Source of the DNA: [Clostridium] innocuum
Lineage (GTDB): Bacteria; Bacillota_I; Bacilli_A; Erysipelotrichales; Erysipelotrichaceae
Assembly (NCBI GenBank): GCA_012317185.1
Contig: CP048838.1
Span: forward strand, 4,650,001 to 4,714,000
Reading direction: 5' to 3'
Length of the DNA: 64,000 nt
Each line of letters starts with the position of its first letter. Position 1 is the first letter of the stretch. A program made the translations under genes and the position numbers. Under the pieces are notes generated by a model, which made no database searches, had not been told where the DNA came from, and saw nothing but the letters and a program-made list of their open reading frames with translations. This document shows positions 8,042-17,604 of this stretch, one piece after another.

Positions 8042-9199
8042 TCATATAATCAGCTTTGAAACCTTCTGATATACATATATCCCTGCTTCATCCTTATACC
8101 ACATTTCATGCAGCTTTTGCAATAATTCCTCTTTTGAAATCTTTCTCATTTCTTTTTCATACTGGGCTATCTTAGCGATAAAGGCAATACCTATATCCAA
8201 ATTCGCAGCAGGATCGCTTTTCCATAACAGAATGATCGGTTTCACAAAGCGCTCATTTAATTCCAGCTTGCGCAGCATATTTCTCGCTATATTTGATAGG
8301 TCACGGCTTTGCTCGGCCAGCTCATTATGTGGAAAATGTTTACAGACAGGTCGGTTTAAACCCAGTCTTTTTTCATATATGTCCGACCATTTCCGAACAT
8401 AACCTTCCGATAAACCATATCCGACTACCAGACTTCGTCTGACAAGATCCATATACGGGAGAACAGCATCCCGTACATCAGAATTCAACGTAGCTTCTTC
8501 AAAGCTTCTGCATTGATACAGAATTCCTGTAAATGCGATAGCATCGGACAATGTATTTAACAGGAATCTCTTGCGGGCAAAAATAGAATCTATATGATCG
8601 ACTGCCGGAATAAATTCGATACCGGTATCCTCTACCACCCTCTTATCAACTGCGATTTCCTTAAATTCCGTAGTTACAACCTCCAGAATATCTTTTGGAT
8701 TTTTTCCGCATCCCCGATCAACCATCGTATCCGGTATTCGGATTTTCATCAGATTATCACGTTGTTCCTTGCTATGCGCACATTTCATTAACAGACCTTG
8801 AAAATATGCAGAGGCCGATGCAATATTCTCACATAGTAAAATCATATTGTTATCCGCATCTGCTGTATTCCAGACATCCGCAATTATCTCGGCTACATGA
8901 ATTAAATTTTCCTGTATGACAGAGGTTGTCACAGTGTCGATTTCTTCACGAAGCAATCTCTTTATCTCGTCCATTTCGTTATTCATGGATAAAACCCTGT
9001 GGACAGTGATTTCCTGATGCTGATCATTCGCTTCTGCATCAACACAATGCAGTCTATACGTATTATTATTTTTCTTTATCGCATCCATCAAGGCTTCATT
9101 CGTATCTGCAATATAAACCTCGCAGCCGCTATGAACCAAACTGTATATCGTCAGTCCCCTTCCCAGAGCACCGACTCCAAAATGAAGTACTTTTTTCAT
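8042..9199 (-). CDS. Mannitol-1-phosphate 5-dehydrogenase family protein
   Basis: A 385-residue long-chain dehydrogenase. The N-terminus MKKVLHFGVGALGRGL is the Rossmann NAD-binding motif characteristic of MtlD, and the KRFLLNTLSDAIAFTG region near residue 220 resembles the K-x4-N-x2-H catalytic stretch although the usual His is replaced. The family oxidises mannitol-1-phosphate to fructose-6-phosphate. Neighbouring phosphomannose isomerase and galactitol-class PTS genes fit hexitol-phosphate metabolism, but another hexitol or a sugar acid is possible. It starts 8 bp after the isomerase stop. Confidence 0.75.
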   Translation of the reverse strand: MKKVLHFGVGALGRGLTIYSLVHSGCEVYIADTNEALMDAIKKNNNTYRLHCVDAEANDQHQEITVHRVLSMNNEMDEIKRLLREEIDTVTTSVIQENLIHVAEIIADVWNTADADNNMILLCENIASASAYFQGLLMKCAHSKEQRDNLMKIRIPDTMVDRGCGKNPKDILEVVTTEFKEIAVDKRVVEDTGIEFIPAVDHIDSIFARKRFLLNTLSDAIAFTGILYQCRSFEEATLNSDVRDAVLPYMDLVRRSLVVGYGLSEGYVRKWSDIYEKRLGLNRPVCKHFPHNELAEQSRDLSNIARNMLRKLELNERFVKPIILLWKSDPAANLDIGIAFIAKIAQYEKEMRKISKEELLQKLHEMWYKDEAGIYVYQKVSKLII

Positions 9200-9207
9200 A
9201 ATGCCTC

Positions 9208-10968
9208 CTATGCCATATGCGGATAAGATACCTTTATTACCGCCAGCTTATCATGCAATGATGCTCCATATGGCCGAAGTATGAATTGGCCTACTGCCGC
9301 AGGGATAAAGGTTGCTTCCGCATAATGGATGACAAACGGTTCAAAGGTGCCGTCCAAACTTTCAATCAAAGCTTCTTCTCCTTCCACCAGGATCAGAATC
9401 TGAATTGCATCCTCACACTCCAGATGCAGAGCCTTCGTAAACCAGTACCGCTTGATATCCATCGGCTCATAATCAATCGGAGATGTATCATCACACTCCC
9501 AGCCATCTCCATGTGCAATCTGCGGCTGCTTTGCTATGAGATGATCATATACGAAATCACCTTGAAAATCTTCCTGAATACAATGCTGTCCGTGATCAAT
9601 ATTCACCGGACGCGGACGTCCGTCATAGTCCACTCTTCCCCAGTCGAATAATTTAAAGGTTGCATATGTATACTGATCGATTTCCAATACGCAGGTGCCT
9701 TCTGCGGAGCTATGAACAGTTCCACTCGGAATAAAAACATGCTGATGTTTCTTTACAGGGATACGATTCACATATTTCGCAGCATCGAATTCTCCGCTTT
9801 CTTCAGCTTTCTTCAAATCGCTGACCATATCCGCCACCTTCGTACCTTCCTTTAATCCGAGATAAACCGCAGAACGCTCTGTTGTATCCATTATATAATA
9901 ACTCTCATGATGTCCTGCTCGAGCATTGAAAACAGGAATACCATAGGAAGCAGTCGGATGTACTTGCAATGACAGATTACCGCCTTCCCATGTATCCAGA
10001 TAATTGATGGTTAAAGGACAGCGATATCCCCATTTATAATAGATACTCGCACCGAGAATACGCTTTGGTTCATAATACAGCATATCCTGAGCATCAATAG
10101 AGAAGATGCCGTTTTTTAATTTATAGGTGACCTTCTGCATACTCATATGACCTGTCAGCACCCAGCCGACATTGGGCCAATCCTTACACACACCGAGAAC
10201 CTTCTGTGCCCATTTGCCTCCCCATATGGCTTTAGTAAATTGTGGCACCAGCTGAAACGGTCGGGATGAAGCGTGCTTTATCAGCGTTTTTACATCACTA
10301 TTACGCAGCATGACGGGGTGATCTGCATCATCTAAGTTCAAAACGTAATCGGCTTTCTGCAAGCAGGCCGTTTTATGCGGGGCAAGAATCGTGTGATCCA
10401 AGAATATATAGCGCTTCTGCTTTTTCAAAAACTCTTCATCCGCATTCTCTGCTCCCCAGTTATCCCCTCCTGCCGCAAACCGTGTCATAACTGCTTCAAA
10501 TGTGAAATTAGCATACAGTAATACATCCGGATGTTCGCATACGATTCCTGCAGCAACACCATAGATAATAATTAATCCGTCCTGTTTTCTGATTCTGTTT
10601 TTCAAATCCTCCAGTTTTTCTTTTGAAAAATATTCTTCTGCAGTACCGACAGCAAATGCTCCATACGAACGATCCTGCGGAACAATGAATTTTTCAAATT
10701 TTGTGAACAGCTCTGCTGCGGATAATAAAGCATCCTCGGTATGAATTATTTCATCCGGCTGCAGATCGGTGATGAGATTATCCAATAGGGCACTCTGATT
10801 CACGCCATGATAACAGTCTATCACGATAGTCTTCTTCTGCTGCTCCATCTGATTCAACTTTTGTTTTATCTCGTATCCTATTTCATCATAGCTGCTGAAA
10901 CAATCAAACTGATTTGCTTCAATATAAGGATGTTGATTAAAGTTTGGCTCTCTTGTATCGTTATACAT
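9208..10968 (-). CDS. Class I mannose-6-phosphate isomerase with an extra N-terminal P-loop-like domain
   Basis: A 586-residue protein, nearly twice the usual size of phosphomannose isomerases. Residues ~240-586 carry the isomerase signatures: LVPQFTKAIWGGKWAQ, the zinc ligands in LSLQVHP, ESYYIMD, and IPSGTVHSSAEG. Residues ~1-235 look like a degraded uridine-kinase-type P-loop fold (IVIDCYHGVNQSALLDNL in the Walker A position, lacking the GKS/T ending; later QDGLIIIYGVAAGI and LLYANFTFEAVMTRF). The N-terminal assignment is inference. The gene is in the galactitol-class PTS operon between EIIC and the mannitol-phosphate dehydrogenase and has an AGAGGA ribosome site. A second, normal-size isomerase gene is at 15476. 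Confidence 0.85.
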   Translation of the reverse strand: MYNDTREPNFNQHPYIEANQFDCFSSYDEIGYEIKQKLNQMEQQKKTIVIDCYHGVNQSALLDNLITDLQPDEIIHTEDALLSAAELFTKFEKFIVPQDRSYGAFAVGTAEEYFSKEKLEDLKNRIRKQDGLIIIYGVAAGIVCEHPDVLLYANFTFEAVMTRFAAGGDNWGAENADEEFLKKQKRYIFLDHTILAPHKTACLQKADYVLNLDDADHPVMLRNSDVKTLIKHASSRPFQLVPQFTKAIWGGKWAQKVLGVCKDWPNVGWVLTGHMSMQKVTYKLKNGIFSIDAQDMLYYEPKRILGASIYYKWGYRCPLTINYLDTWEGGNLSLQVHPTASYGIPVFNARAGHHESYYIMDTTERSAVYLGLKEGTKVADMVSDLKKAEESGEFDAAKYVNRIPVKKHQHVFIPSGTVHSSAEGTCVLEIDQYTYATFKLFDWGRVDYDGRPRPVNIDHGQHCIQEDFQGDFVYDHLIAKQPQIAHGDGWECDDTSPIDYEPMDIKRYWFTKALHLECEDAIQILILVEGEEALIESLDGTFEPFVIHYAEATFIPAAVGQFILRPYGASLHDKLAVIKVSYPHMA

Positions 10969-11059
10969 ATCATTTTCCTCTTTTCCTCAAGTCTATAAAA
11001 TCCTCCTCCATAACCTCCTTACAAAGCTCACGGGTGAAGGAGGATTCTTGATCCCAGTC

Positions 11060-12340
11060 TTAAATTTGTGCGATTCCAAACAGCTGAAGAAGCATACGGA
11101 CAAAGCCTGCAAGAATAGAACCACCCTCATCCCAGCATGTCAGTAAAGCTCCGTTGCCTACCGTATCAGCCATAAGTCCTGACTTTTCAATTCCCATAGT
11201 GATCGCCGGCGCCATCCATGTAGCTATATAACTGATTAAAACAAGATACAGCGTAGTACAAATGACACAATGAACCATATTTCCCCTGGCATAAGGTGCA
11301 ACTCCTCCCACGATATAAGGCAGGGCTGCCAGTGATGCAATCGGGATGAATCCTACTCCCGGAAGAAGCAGACACAGAACGATCATAATCGGAACCTCAA
11401 TCACAAAGGTTGCCATAACGGAAGGATCTCCAAGAAGGGTCGCTGGATCTACTGCAATATATAAATCCCTTCTGCCTTTGAACTTCTTTTTCATCCATGT
11501 CATGATACAGGTCGTTACCGGTACAATACCCTCACATACAAATGCCGCCATTTTAGGAAATAAAGCTAGTGTGGCTGCCAGAGTTACAGAGCATTCCAAT
11601 ATTCCTGTAATATCAAAGCCGGCGCACAAGCCCAGTACAAGACCAATGATTGCCCCAAGCACGATCTGTTCACCGAAAATACCAAACCGGTCCTGAATAT
11701 CCTCGGCAGAGAACTTAATCGAATTCAAACCGGGTATTTTATCAATTACCTTCATGACGATACAGGTAAACAGTCCGGCCATAGTTGCGGAAGAAGCAAT
11801 ACAGCAGACGCCCGGTGTATTGTTGAACTCCTGAAAACGCGGAGCAACAAAGTCGGCCAGCTTCAACAAGATGATCAAAACGATAACCGTTATAATCAGT
11901 GACAGAACATAATCATCCGTGATAGCATAAGCTATCAGTCCGACAAACAAACCGTGCCATGTATTGTGAATATCCACCCATAGAACCTTTGTCCATCCGA
12001 GTCCGATCATAATAATATCCAGAACAATGATGCAGGCCAAGGCAGGGAACAGCAGCTCTACATAACCGTAATAAGGGATAGCTCCATATCCGCCATCAAT
12101 AACATTCAGCGTGATTCCCAATGTTGAGGCAATTCCTTCAGCGACACCCTGCATTTCCGTAACACAATAATTGATCAATAACGTGATTCCCGCAATACCC
12201 ACCATAAAGCAGCAGCATGCTCTTACTGCATTTTTCATACCTCCCCGAAATACCACACACATAAGGCCCATAACAATTCCTGTAAACGCAGCCGTCGGAA
12301 GTGATGTGATAAACGTAACAATCGTTGTGAATATTTCCAT
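11060..12340 (-). CDS. PTS galactitol-class EIIC
   Basis: A 426-residue integral membrane permease with about ten hydrophobic segments. The sequence follows the GatC pattern, including AFTGIVMGLMCVVFRGGMK near the N-terminus and GYGAIPYYGYVELLFPAL. It transports and presents the sugar for phosphorylation by EIIB. It lies 51 bp downstream of the EIIB gene and 91 bp upstream of the extended isomerase. A separate EIIC with no fused A or B domain is the galactitol-family norm. The actual substrate is unknown. Confidence 0.9.
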   Translation of the reverse strand: MEIFTTIVTFITSLPTAAFTGIVMGLMCVVFRGGMKNAVRACCCFMVGIAGITLLINYCVTEMQGVAEGIASTLGITLNVIDGGYGAIPYYGYVELLFPALACIIVLDIIMIGLGWTKVLWVDIHNTWHGLFVGLIAYAITDDYVLSLIITVIVLIILLKLADFVAPRFQEFNNTPGVCCIASSATMAGLFTCIVMKVIDKIPGLNSIKFSAEDIQDRFGIFGEQIVLGAIIGLVLGLCAGFDITGILECSVTLAATLALFPKMAAFVCEGIVPVTTCIMTWMKKKFKGRRDLYIAVDPATLLGDPSVMATFVIEVPIMIVLCLLLPGVGFIPIASLAALPYIVGGVAPYARGNMVHCVICTTLYLVLISYIATWMAPAITMGIEKSGLMADTVGNGALLTCWDEGGSILAGFVRMLLQLFGIAQI

Positions 12341-12391
12341 AAACTTCTCCTCTCGATTTCTAGTTTTTGGTATTTTGTTTTATGATGTATA

Positions 12392-12718
12392 TCAGCTGTT
12401 TTCTTTTTCGATGATTTCCTTCAGGTATGCTTCCACCTCATCAATGCATTTGATTTCATCCTCTTCATTCTGCATAACGAATGCGATTCCATTTACAACC
12501 GGAAACGCATGCTTCCTTGTATAATTCGTTGAAGATACCAGAATATCAATTTTATCGCTATAACGAGGTACATCATTTATAAGCCCATGCTCTATTTTAA
12601 TTTGTTTTTTCACATCCCATCCCCGTTCCTTTAATCCCGATTTCAATCCCTCTGCTGCCATATAAGATGTTAATTTCCCCGCTCCGCAGCATACGAAGAT
12701 AAAGTATTGCTTTTTCAC
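12392..12718 (-). CDS. PTS galactitol-class EIIB
   Basis: A 108-residue cytoplasmic EIIB. The phosphocysteine loop is near the N-terminus in FVCCGAGKLTSYMAAEG. Its size and fold pattern match GatB. It is the first structural gene of the operon and lies 161 bp downstream of the PRD regulator gene, so it may share the regulator's transcript or use a promoter in that gap. Confidence 0.88.
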   Translation of the reverse strand: MKKQYFIFVCCGAGKLTSYMAAEGLKSGLKERGWDVKKQIKIEHGLINDVPRYSDKIDILVSSTNYTRKHAFPVVNGIAFVMQNEEDEIKCIDEVEAYLKEIIEKENS

Positions 12719-12879
12719 TGTTCGCCAGCTCCTTTCTCTGTAATCATCCGCAACAAAATATCCAAAACATAAGATTCTTCGGCTGTTGAAGCAGTAGCCG
12801 TCCTGATCTTATAATTTCATTTTACATTCTACGTGATGATCTGCCGCCTTAACTTTTGCCCTAACATTGTGGCATATTC

Positions 12880-14796
12880 CTAACCGATAAGCTGTTCTAT
12901 TACTGTTTCATAAACAGGATTCTCTAAAATCCTTTTTACTGCCTCTCTATTCGAAAATAAACGAAATGTCAGTGTATTCAGATTTTTTATTTTCTCTTCC
13001 TCCACATAGCCTTTTCCATAGGAAATCACAAATACGATGCGCACTCTTTTTTCGCTCCACTTCACGGCATCCTTCAATACGGATACAGAAATAAAGGTTT
13101 CCTCTGTACATGCTTCCATCGGATGTGGAAATGCAATGAAATTCCCATAATCTGTCGGATATAGATTTTCCCTCTCCAATATTTTTTCCTCAAGCATACC
13201 GATTGGTTTATCATAATGCTTCTGCATACGGCAACAAATGTTATGAATTACCTCCTGCCTTGTCTTTCCTTCCACACAATTAAAAAACAGCTCCTTCTTA
13301 TAAAACTCCAGAAGGGAGGAATCATAATCGTTATGGATTAGGATATCCTTTACCTTATACAGGTCATTCTTGGTAAGATAAGGATTGATATAATATATAT
13401 GCTTTCCTTTCACATCAATTGGGATGGTTGAAAATATAAAATCATAAGAATCCAGATTTTCCTGAGTAAAATTGTGCATATTTCTCATTTCTATGCTACT
13501 GATAAAAGGCTCGAATTCTCTCATAAACTTAAATGCGAGCAGCTGTGAGCTTGCCCTTCCTGCAGAGCAAATAATGAGGATGCGTTTCTTGTGTTTAAAC
13601 TTCTCTTCTTCTCCGGTAAAAAGCTCGATGAACGGGGTGATATAGGCGATTTCATCCTCGGTGATCAATTTGGCGTACTGATCCTGTATGGCAGCAAAAG
13701 CATACGATGCCATCGCATAGCTTAACGGATACTTTTCCTTTATATCCAATTTTTGTGGATTTGTAATCGGGATATTGTATTTCATTCGTATATCGAAGGG
13801 AATCAAATGTGTGTAAAGTGACATACGAAGCTCCAGATTGCTTCTGAGATCTACGCCGAATTCTTTATAAATGCCCTCCAGCATTGTACTGACCTTTTCC
13901 TGTATGTGAACCGGTATAATCATCGTTCCGGAAAACTGATTTTTCGTAATCATCGTTTGCTGACTCTGAAATAAAATGGCAAGAAAAGAAAACTCCGCAC
14001 TGTATTTTTCTTCTGCTATCGTGATTCCCATAGCTTCCAGAGCCTTTAAAATCTGATCCGTCACAACAAGTGTATTATCATCAATATGATCTACTTCCTC
14101 ACGGTCATAATCCGTATCTATATAGAAACCGGAGAGAATCCGCTGTGTAAATACGAATACAGAAACAACCAGCTTATCGAAGGCTGCGGAGTAAATTGTA
14201 ATTTCGGTATTTCTCTGAATTATCTTTTTTAACATATCCTGAATCACCTTGATTGTAATCGGATTTTGCGACTCATAAAAGTAGACATCCTTTTCAATCA
14301 GGGAATTCATAAGGCTTCTTTTATCCTGTTCCTTTCCCGCAATCATGATTCCATTGTGGGATTTCCTCACCAATGTCAGATTATACTCCTCCAGCATACC
14401 TTCGATCTCACGCATCGTATTACTGATAGAAGTCCGGGAGATATACAGCCTTGCTGCGATTGTTTCCATCACAATACAGTCCCTTTGATTCAGCAGGATA
14501 CTTAACACCCCAAATGCACGCTCCTGTGGATTTTCCGGAACTGCCTGCTTAGCTTCCGTAAAATTTTCTAAGAACTCCTTGAATTTCACATTGTTATGTA
14601 CACGTAATTTATATCCGTAATGCGGTCGTGATTCAATACATCCGACCTTCTGATATACAAGCATTTTATTGATATCGGTAATACGATTACGAATTGTCTT
14701 TATACTTATTTCACAGCTTTCAGAAATATCCCTTGCTGTCACATATTCTTTTTCATTCAGTGATTTTAATATCTCATATGCTTTGCTCCTATCCAT
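12880..14796 (-). CDS. PRD-domain transcriptional regulator with EIIB- and EIIA-like domains (MtlR/BglG type)
   Basis: A 638-residue activator-type regulator. Two N-terminal helix-turn-helix units are visible (residues ~1-60, and ~90-135 with LYISRTSISNTMREIE), then two PRD modules (~190-390), an EIIB-like domain with the Cys loop IICSAGRASSQLL (~400-490) and an EIIA-like domain with AFPHPMEACTEE (~500-638). Phosphorylation of the PRD histidines and EIIB Cys by PTS proteins would set its activity. It precedes the galactitol-class PTS genes on the same strand and most likely controls them. Confidence 0.92.
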   Translation of the reverse strand: MDRSKAYEILKSLNEKEYVTARDISESCEISIKTIRNRITDINKMLVYQKVGCIESRPHYGYKLRVHNNVKFKEFLENFTEAKQAVPENPQERAFGVLSILLNQRDCIVMETIAARLYISRTSISNTMREIEGMLEEYNLTLVRKSHNGIMIAGKEQDKRSLMNSLIEKDVYFYESQNPITIKVIQDMLKKIIQRNTEITIYSAAFDKLVVSVFVFTQRILSGFYIDTDYDREEVDHIDDNTLVVTDQILKALEAMGITIAEEKYSAEFSFLAILFQSQQTMITKNQFSGTMIIPVHIQEKVSTMLEGIYKEFGVDLRSNLELRMSLYTHLIPFDIRMKYNIPITNPQKLDIKEKYPLSYAMASYAFAAIQDQYAKLITEDEIAYITPFIELFTGEEEKFKHKKRILIICSAGRASSQLLAFKFMREFEPFISSIEMRNMHNFTQENLDSYDFIFSTIPIDVKGKHIYYINPYLTKNDLYKVKDILIHNDYDSSLLEFYKKELFFNCVEGKTRQEVIHNICCRMQKHYDKPIGMLEEKILERENLYPTDYGNFIAFPHPMEACTEETFISVSVLKDAVKWSEKRVRIVFVISYGKGYVEEEKIKNLNTLTFRLFSNREAVKRILENPVYETVIEQLIG

Positions 14797-14824
14797 GATA
14801 AACCTCCCTGAACATAAAATAGAT

Positions 14825-14932
14825 GTTTCTATTTTGCATAGTGTTTATGAAAAAGAGAATTCAATTTCTATTGATGAACACATTAGTTATGAATTCCCTA
14901 TTTCAGTTTGTACCCACAAATGAGTAAGAACC
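14825..14932 (-). repeat. MITE-like palindromic repeat, copy 1 (inverted orientation)
   Basis: This 108-bp element shares its ends and its core with the element at 43740-43850. Read on the minus strand it begins GGTTCTTACTCA, then a GAATTC arm, a conserved ATCAATA centre, a GAATTCTC arm and a T-rich stretch, ending in a diverged AGAAAC. It lies between the PRD regulator start and the membrane protein gene. No clear target duplication survives. No transposase is encoded. Confidence 0.65.
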
Positions 14933-14949
14933 TAAAACCGTATGACATC

Positions 14950-15483
14950 CTATCTTTTTTTATTTATATATTTCCGATAAGTTTTTAAAGCTATCGCCCA
15001 TATATGAACTGCTATAAAACAAAATATCAAACTTATGCTGATATATATGAGGAATACAGATACACCAGTCACTCTGTCCAGATATAAATAAAGCAGAATC
15101 AACAATAGGACAGAGAGTATTACACATTTGATAGACTGAATACAGGAAGAGTCATAGATAAGCTTCATAAAATTATTTTTTTTCGGAGTCCAGCTTGAAA
15201 CCGGCATCTTCTTTAAGAAGAGGATCCGAAAAGAAATATCATACGTAATATAGAAACCGGCTGCTACCATAACAGAAAGGACAGCTGTGATATCCAGACA
15301 GGTATACAATACAAGGAATACGGCAAATGTAATAATAAATCGCAACAGAAAGAAGCTGAGCTTTATGCGATATTTTCCATCAATTTCATATGTTTTCCTT
15401 GTTATAAAGTCATAATATATAAATATCTTTACATCTGCTTTATCAAATTCCGTAGTTTTTCGCTTTCCGATATTCCTAGCCAT
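14950..15483 (-). CDS. Hypothetical membrane protein
   Basis: A basic protein of 177 residues from the ATG at 15483 (MARNIGKRKTTEF). About four hydrophobic segments are visible (residues ~43-60, 65-80, 118-137, 143-165) and the C-terminus is Lys/Arg-rich. The start overlaps the stop of the phosphomannose isomerase gene by 8 nt, indicating translational coupling. An in-frame ATG at 15519 is less likely because it lies deeper in the isomerase gene. I do not recognise the family. Confidence 0.7.
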   Translation of the reverse strand: MARNIGKRKTTEFDKADVKIFIYYDFITRKTYEIDGKYRIKLSFFLLRFIITFAVFLVLYTCLDITAVLSVMVAAGFYITYDISFRILFLKKMPVSSWTPKKNNFMKLIYDSSCIQSIKCVILSVLLLILLYLYLDRVTGVSVFLIYISISLIFCFIAVHIWAIALKTYRKYINKKR

Positions 15484-16429
15484 GACAACAAATGATTTCC
15501 ATATCCCCCTGTAATACAAATTCTTTACAAGCGTTTGTCAGCATGAAGCTTTGTCCCTCTCTCACCTCAATGTCATTTATGGTTCCCTTCCCATAAATCA
15601 CAAAGCATCCGGCAAAAGGTTTCTTTAAAGGGATACAGCCGGTACCCTTTACCTTATACAGCCATGCAGAGTAATTACCGTTATCGGCCATAAACCGTTC
15701 TGTTACACTGCCATATTCGCTGATAACCTCATTGTATACAACTGGTTGATCCGGTACCAAAAGATTTTCTTTTGCTTTCTCCATATCCAGCTTACGCGGC
15801 TTTCCATTGCTATCCAGCCGATCGTAGTCATAAAACCGATAGGTAACAGGACTCGGATTGCATATTTCTATAAAATAGCTTCCCTTTTGCACGGCATGAA
15901 GTGTTCCTGCATTGATAGCATAAAATGAGCCAGGCTTAACAGGATGTCTAACCATTAGCTCCTCCCAGGCTCCCCTTCTGATATACTCGTCAAATTCTTC
16001 CATCGTTTTCGCTCTGCTTCCGAATACAACCGTGTTATTTTCAACAGTTTCCGGAAAGTACCAGCATTCAGATTTTCCATGAGCATGCAGATGCTCCATA
16101 GCCCAGTCCTCTCTCGGATGAACCTGTACGCTTAAATCCTCCGATGCCCAGCACGCTCCCATAGAAATCGCCATCATATCCTTCCATTTCCGCTGATCGG
16201 CAGAACCGAAGTAATCAGGATGATGTTTATAAAGCCATTTTAAGCTTCGTCCTTTATACTCACCATTTTGTATCGTGCACTCTTCAGAGAAGCCTCCGCC
16301 AAACGGACACCGATCAATATCATACCCATCCGCCATTTCCAAATGATATCTTCTGGTCAATGTACCATCTCCCCAGATTGCTTCCATGGAGATAGGCGGA
16401 AGCTTCAGCAGTAAAATATGTTCCATCAT
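15476..16429 (-). CDS. manA: Mannose-6-phosphate isomerase, class I
   Basis: A 317-residue cupin enzyme of the short bacterial phosphomannose isomerase type. The metal-binding residues are in SVQVHPRED, ESCWYFPE-like GKSECWYFPE, and NAGTLHAVQKG. It interconverts mannose-6-phosphate and fructose-6-phosphate. The full family length is present. It is the second phosphomannose isomerase within 6.5 kb (the first, extended one is at 9208-10968). It is preceded by an AGGAGG box and followed by an overlapping membrane-protein gene. Confidence 0.92.
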   Translation of the reverse strand: MMEHILLLKLPPISMEAIWGDGTLTRRYHLEMADGYDIDRCPFGGGFSEECTIQNGEYKGRSLKWLYKHHPDYFGSADQRKWKDMMAISMGACWASEDLSVQVHPREDWAMEHLHAHGKSECWYFPETVENNTVVFGSRAKTMEEFDEYIRRGAWEELMVRHPVKPGSFYAINAGTLHAVQKGSYFIEICNPSPVTYRFYDYDRLDSNGKPRKLDMEKAKENLLVPDQPVVYNEVISEYGSVTERFMADNGNYSAWLYKVKGTGCIPLKKPFAGCFVIYGKGTINDIEVREGQSFMLTNACKEFVLQGDMEIICCHG

Positions 16430-16523
16430 ATTTTACACCTCCTTCTATTTTATTTTAACAGCTTCACCTCCTGATAGAATCCAAAGAAAGGGAACAATAT
16501 TCCGACATATTCCTTACATAGAA

Positions 16524-16889
16524 TCATAGCTCGAGTTGATATTTATATTTATGAGAACATCCGTCTTTTATCTCGGAAACAAGCATACCGCCGATCCTTT
16601 TACATAGTTTGTTTGAATATACATTATCCTTGTCAACCATGATATATATTTTGTTCAGATGCTTAGATTGCAATATGGCTATCAGCTTATGACAGGCAGT
16701 CGTTGCATATCCGCGATGTTGATATTCCTCCAGAATATGATAACCCAGATTACCGAATCGGTTGATTTCCTTTGTGCCGATATATACGTACCCATCGCCA
16801 CACAAAAGATCATCGAGATAAAATTCATATCCTATATACTCTTCCTCACAAATATAACGGTGCCATTTTTCTTTTAAAGTCAATGTCAT
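16524..16889 (-). CDS. GNAT-family acetyltransferase
   Basis: A 121-residue protein with the acetyl-CoA-binding motif EEYQHRGYATTACHKLI (Q/R-x-x-G-x-A type) and the following β-strand and VYSNKLCKRIGG segment found in the C-terminal half of GNAT folds. It is slightly shorter than typical members (about 150), lacking part of the N-terminal region. The acceptor substrate is unknown. An AAGGAGCT ribosome site precedes the ATG. It is monocistronic. Confidence 0.75.
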   Translation of the reverse strand: MTLTLKEKWHRYICEEEYIGYEFYLDDLLCGDGYVYIGTKEINRFGNLGYHILEEYQHRGYATTACHKLIAILQSKHLNKIYIMVDKDNVYSNKLCKRIGGMLVSEIKDGCSHKYKYQLEL

Positions 16890-16952
16890 AGCTTCAGCTC
16901 CTTTTCAATATAGTAACATATACAAATTCAAAATAGAGGAAATTTATCCGAT

Positions 16953-17024
16953 ATGACACGTTCAATGAAATTATTATTTGTCTGGCTGCTGTTTTTTTAC
17001 ATTTTATGGAAGTATATCCAGTAA
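16953..17024 (+). CDS. Possible 23-residue hydrophobic peptide
   Basis: An ATG at 16953, 12 nt after AGAGGAAA, opens a 23-codon frame beginning MTRSMKLLFVWLLFFYILW, a short basic start followed by one membrane-spanning helix. The size and shape are like small membrane peptides or type I toxins. It may instead be the broken start of a longer gene, because a second hydrophobic frame (ATG at 17005) overlaps its end. Support is weak. Confidence 0.25.
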   Translation: MTRSMKLLFVWLLFFYILWKYIQ

Positions 17025-17530
17025 ATAAATTCTTATCGTTCATTCAAACATATGAAATTATATTTTTTATTTTACAAGCAGCCTTTTTCCATATTAGAAA
17101 TTCCATAAAAGATAATAACGTCATTTTATATATGGGAGAGACTAAATGTTTTTATCAGTGATTATGATAATTTTTTTCTTATTTGAAAAGCATTAAAAGA
17201 TTTTGGCCTATTCAAGAGCTTATCGAGACAGCCTTGGTTTTGTTAAAGGTATAACAGCTGATCGAACGTTGTCTGTAAGTAAAATGAAAATAACCTGTCC
17301 TTTCGCAGATATCTTCTATTGTTTATGATAGATAAGGTAATCGTCTAACTGCAAATATTATAATAAAGTAAGAACTACTGAAAAGGGCTGGTCGTTTTTG
17401 TGTGTGCCTGCATGCACACAACATAATGGATAGATTCAGCATTATATTGCTCTGCTATATCACTCATATATATTGGATTTTACATACTGTAAAAGCATTA
17501 TTCTTCTTTGTAAACTATCGTGTAACACAC

Positions 17531-17561
17531 AAAAACATGACTTTACGAAAAGTCATGTTTT
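17531..17561. terminator. Bidirectional intrinsic terminator after the bgl operon
   Basis: AAAAACATGACTTT and AAAGTCATGTTTTT form a 14-bp perfect stem around a 3-base loop. On the minus strand the T run follows the stem, 44 bp beyond the phospho-beta-glucosidase stop. Confidence 0.8.
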
Positions 17562-17604
17562 TTCCAATGCTATATCCTTTCATAAGATCGGCAGCTTAAA
17601 TGGA

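Larger units (their letters stand above)
16890..17604. other. AT-rich intergenic region with degraded small ORFs
   Basis: A 715-bp gap. Its left part (16953-17200) holds several short hydrophobic reading frames in different frames that look like one decayed membrane-protein gene or a small peptide gene. The right part ends in a strong bidirectional hairpin at 17531-17561. The centre (17200-17520) shows nothing I can identify, apart from a short palindromic stretch TGTGTGCCTGCATGCACACA at 17400-17419. Confidence 0.45.
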
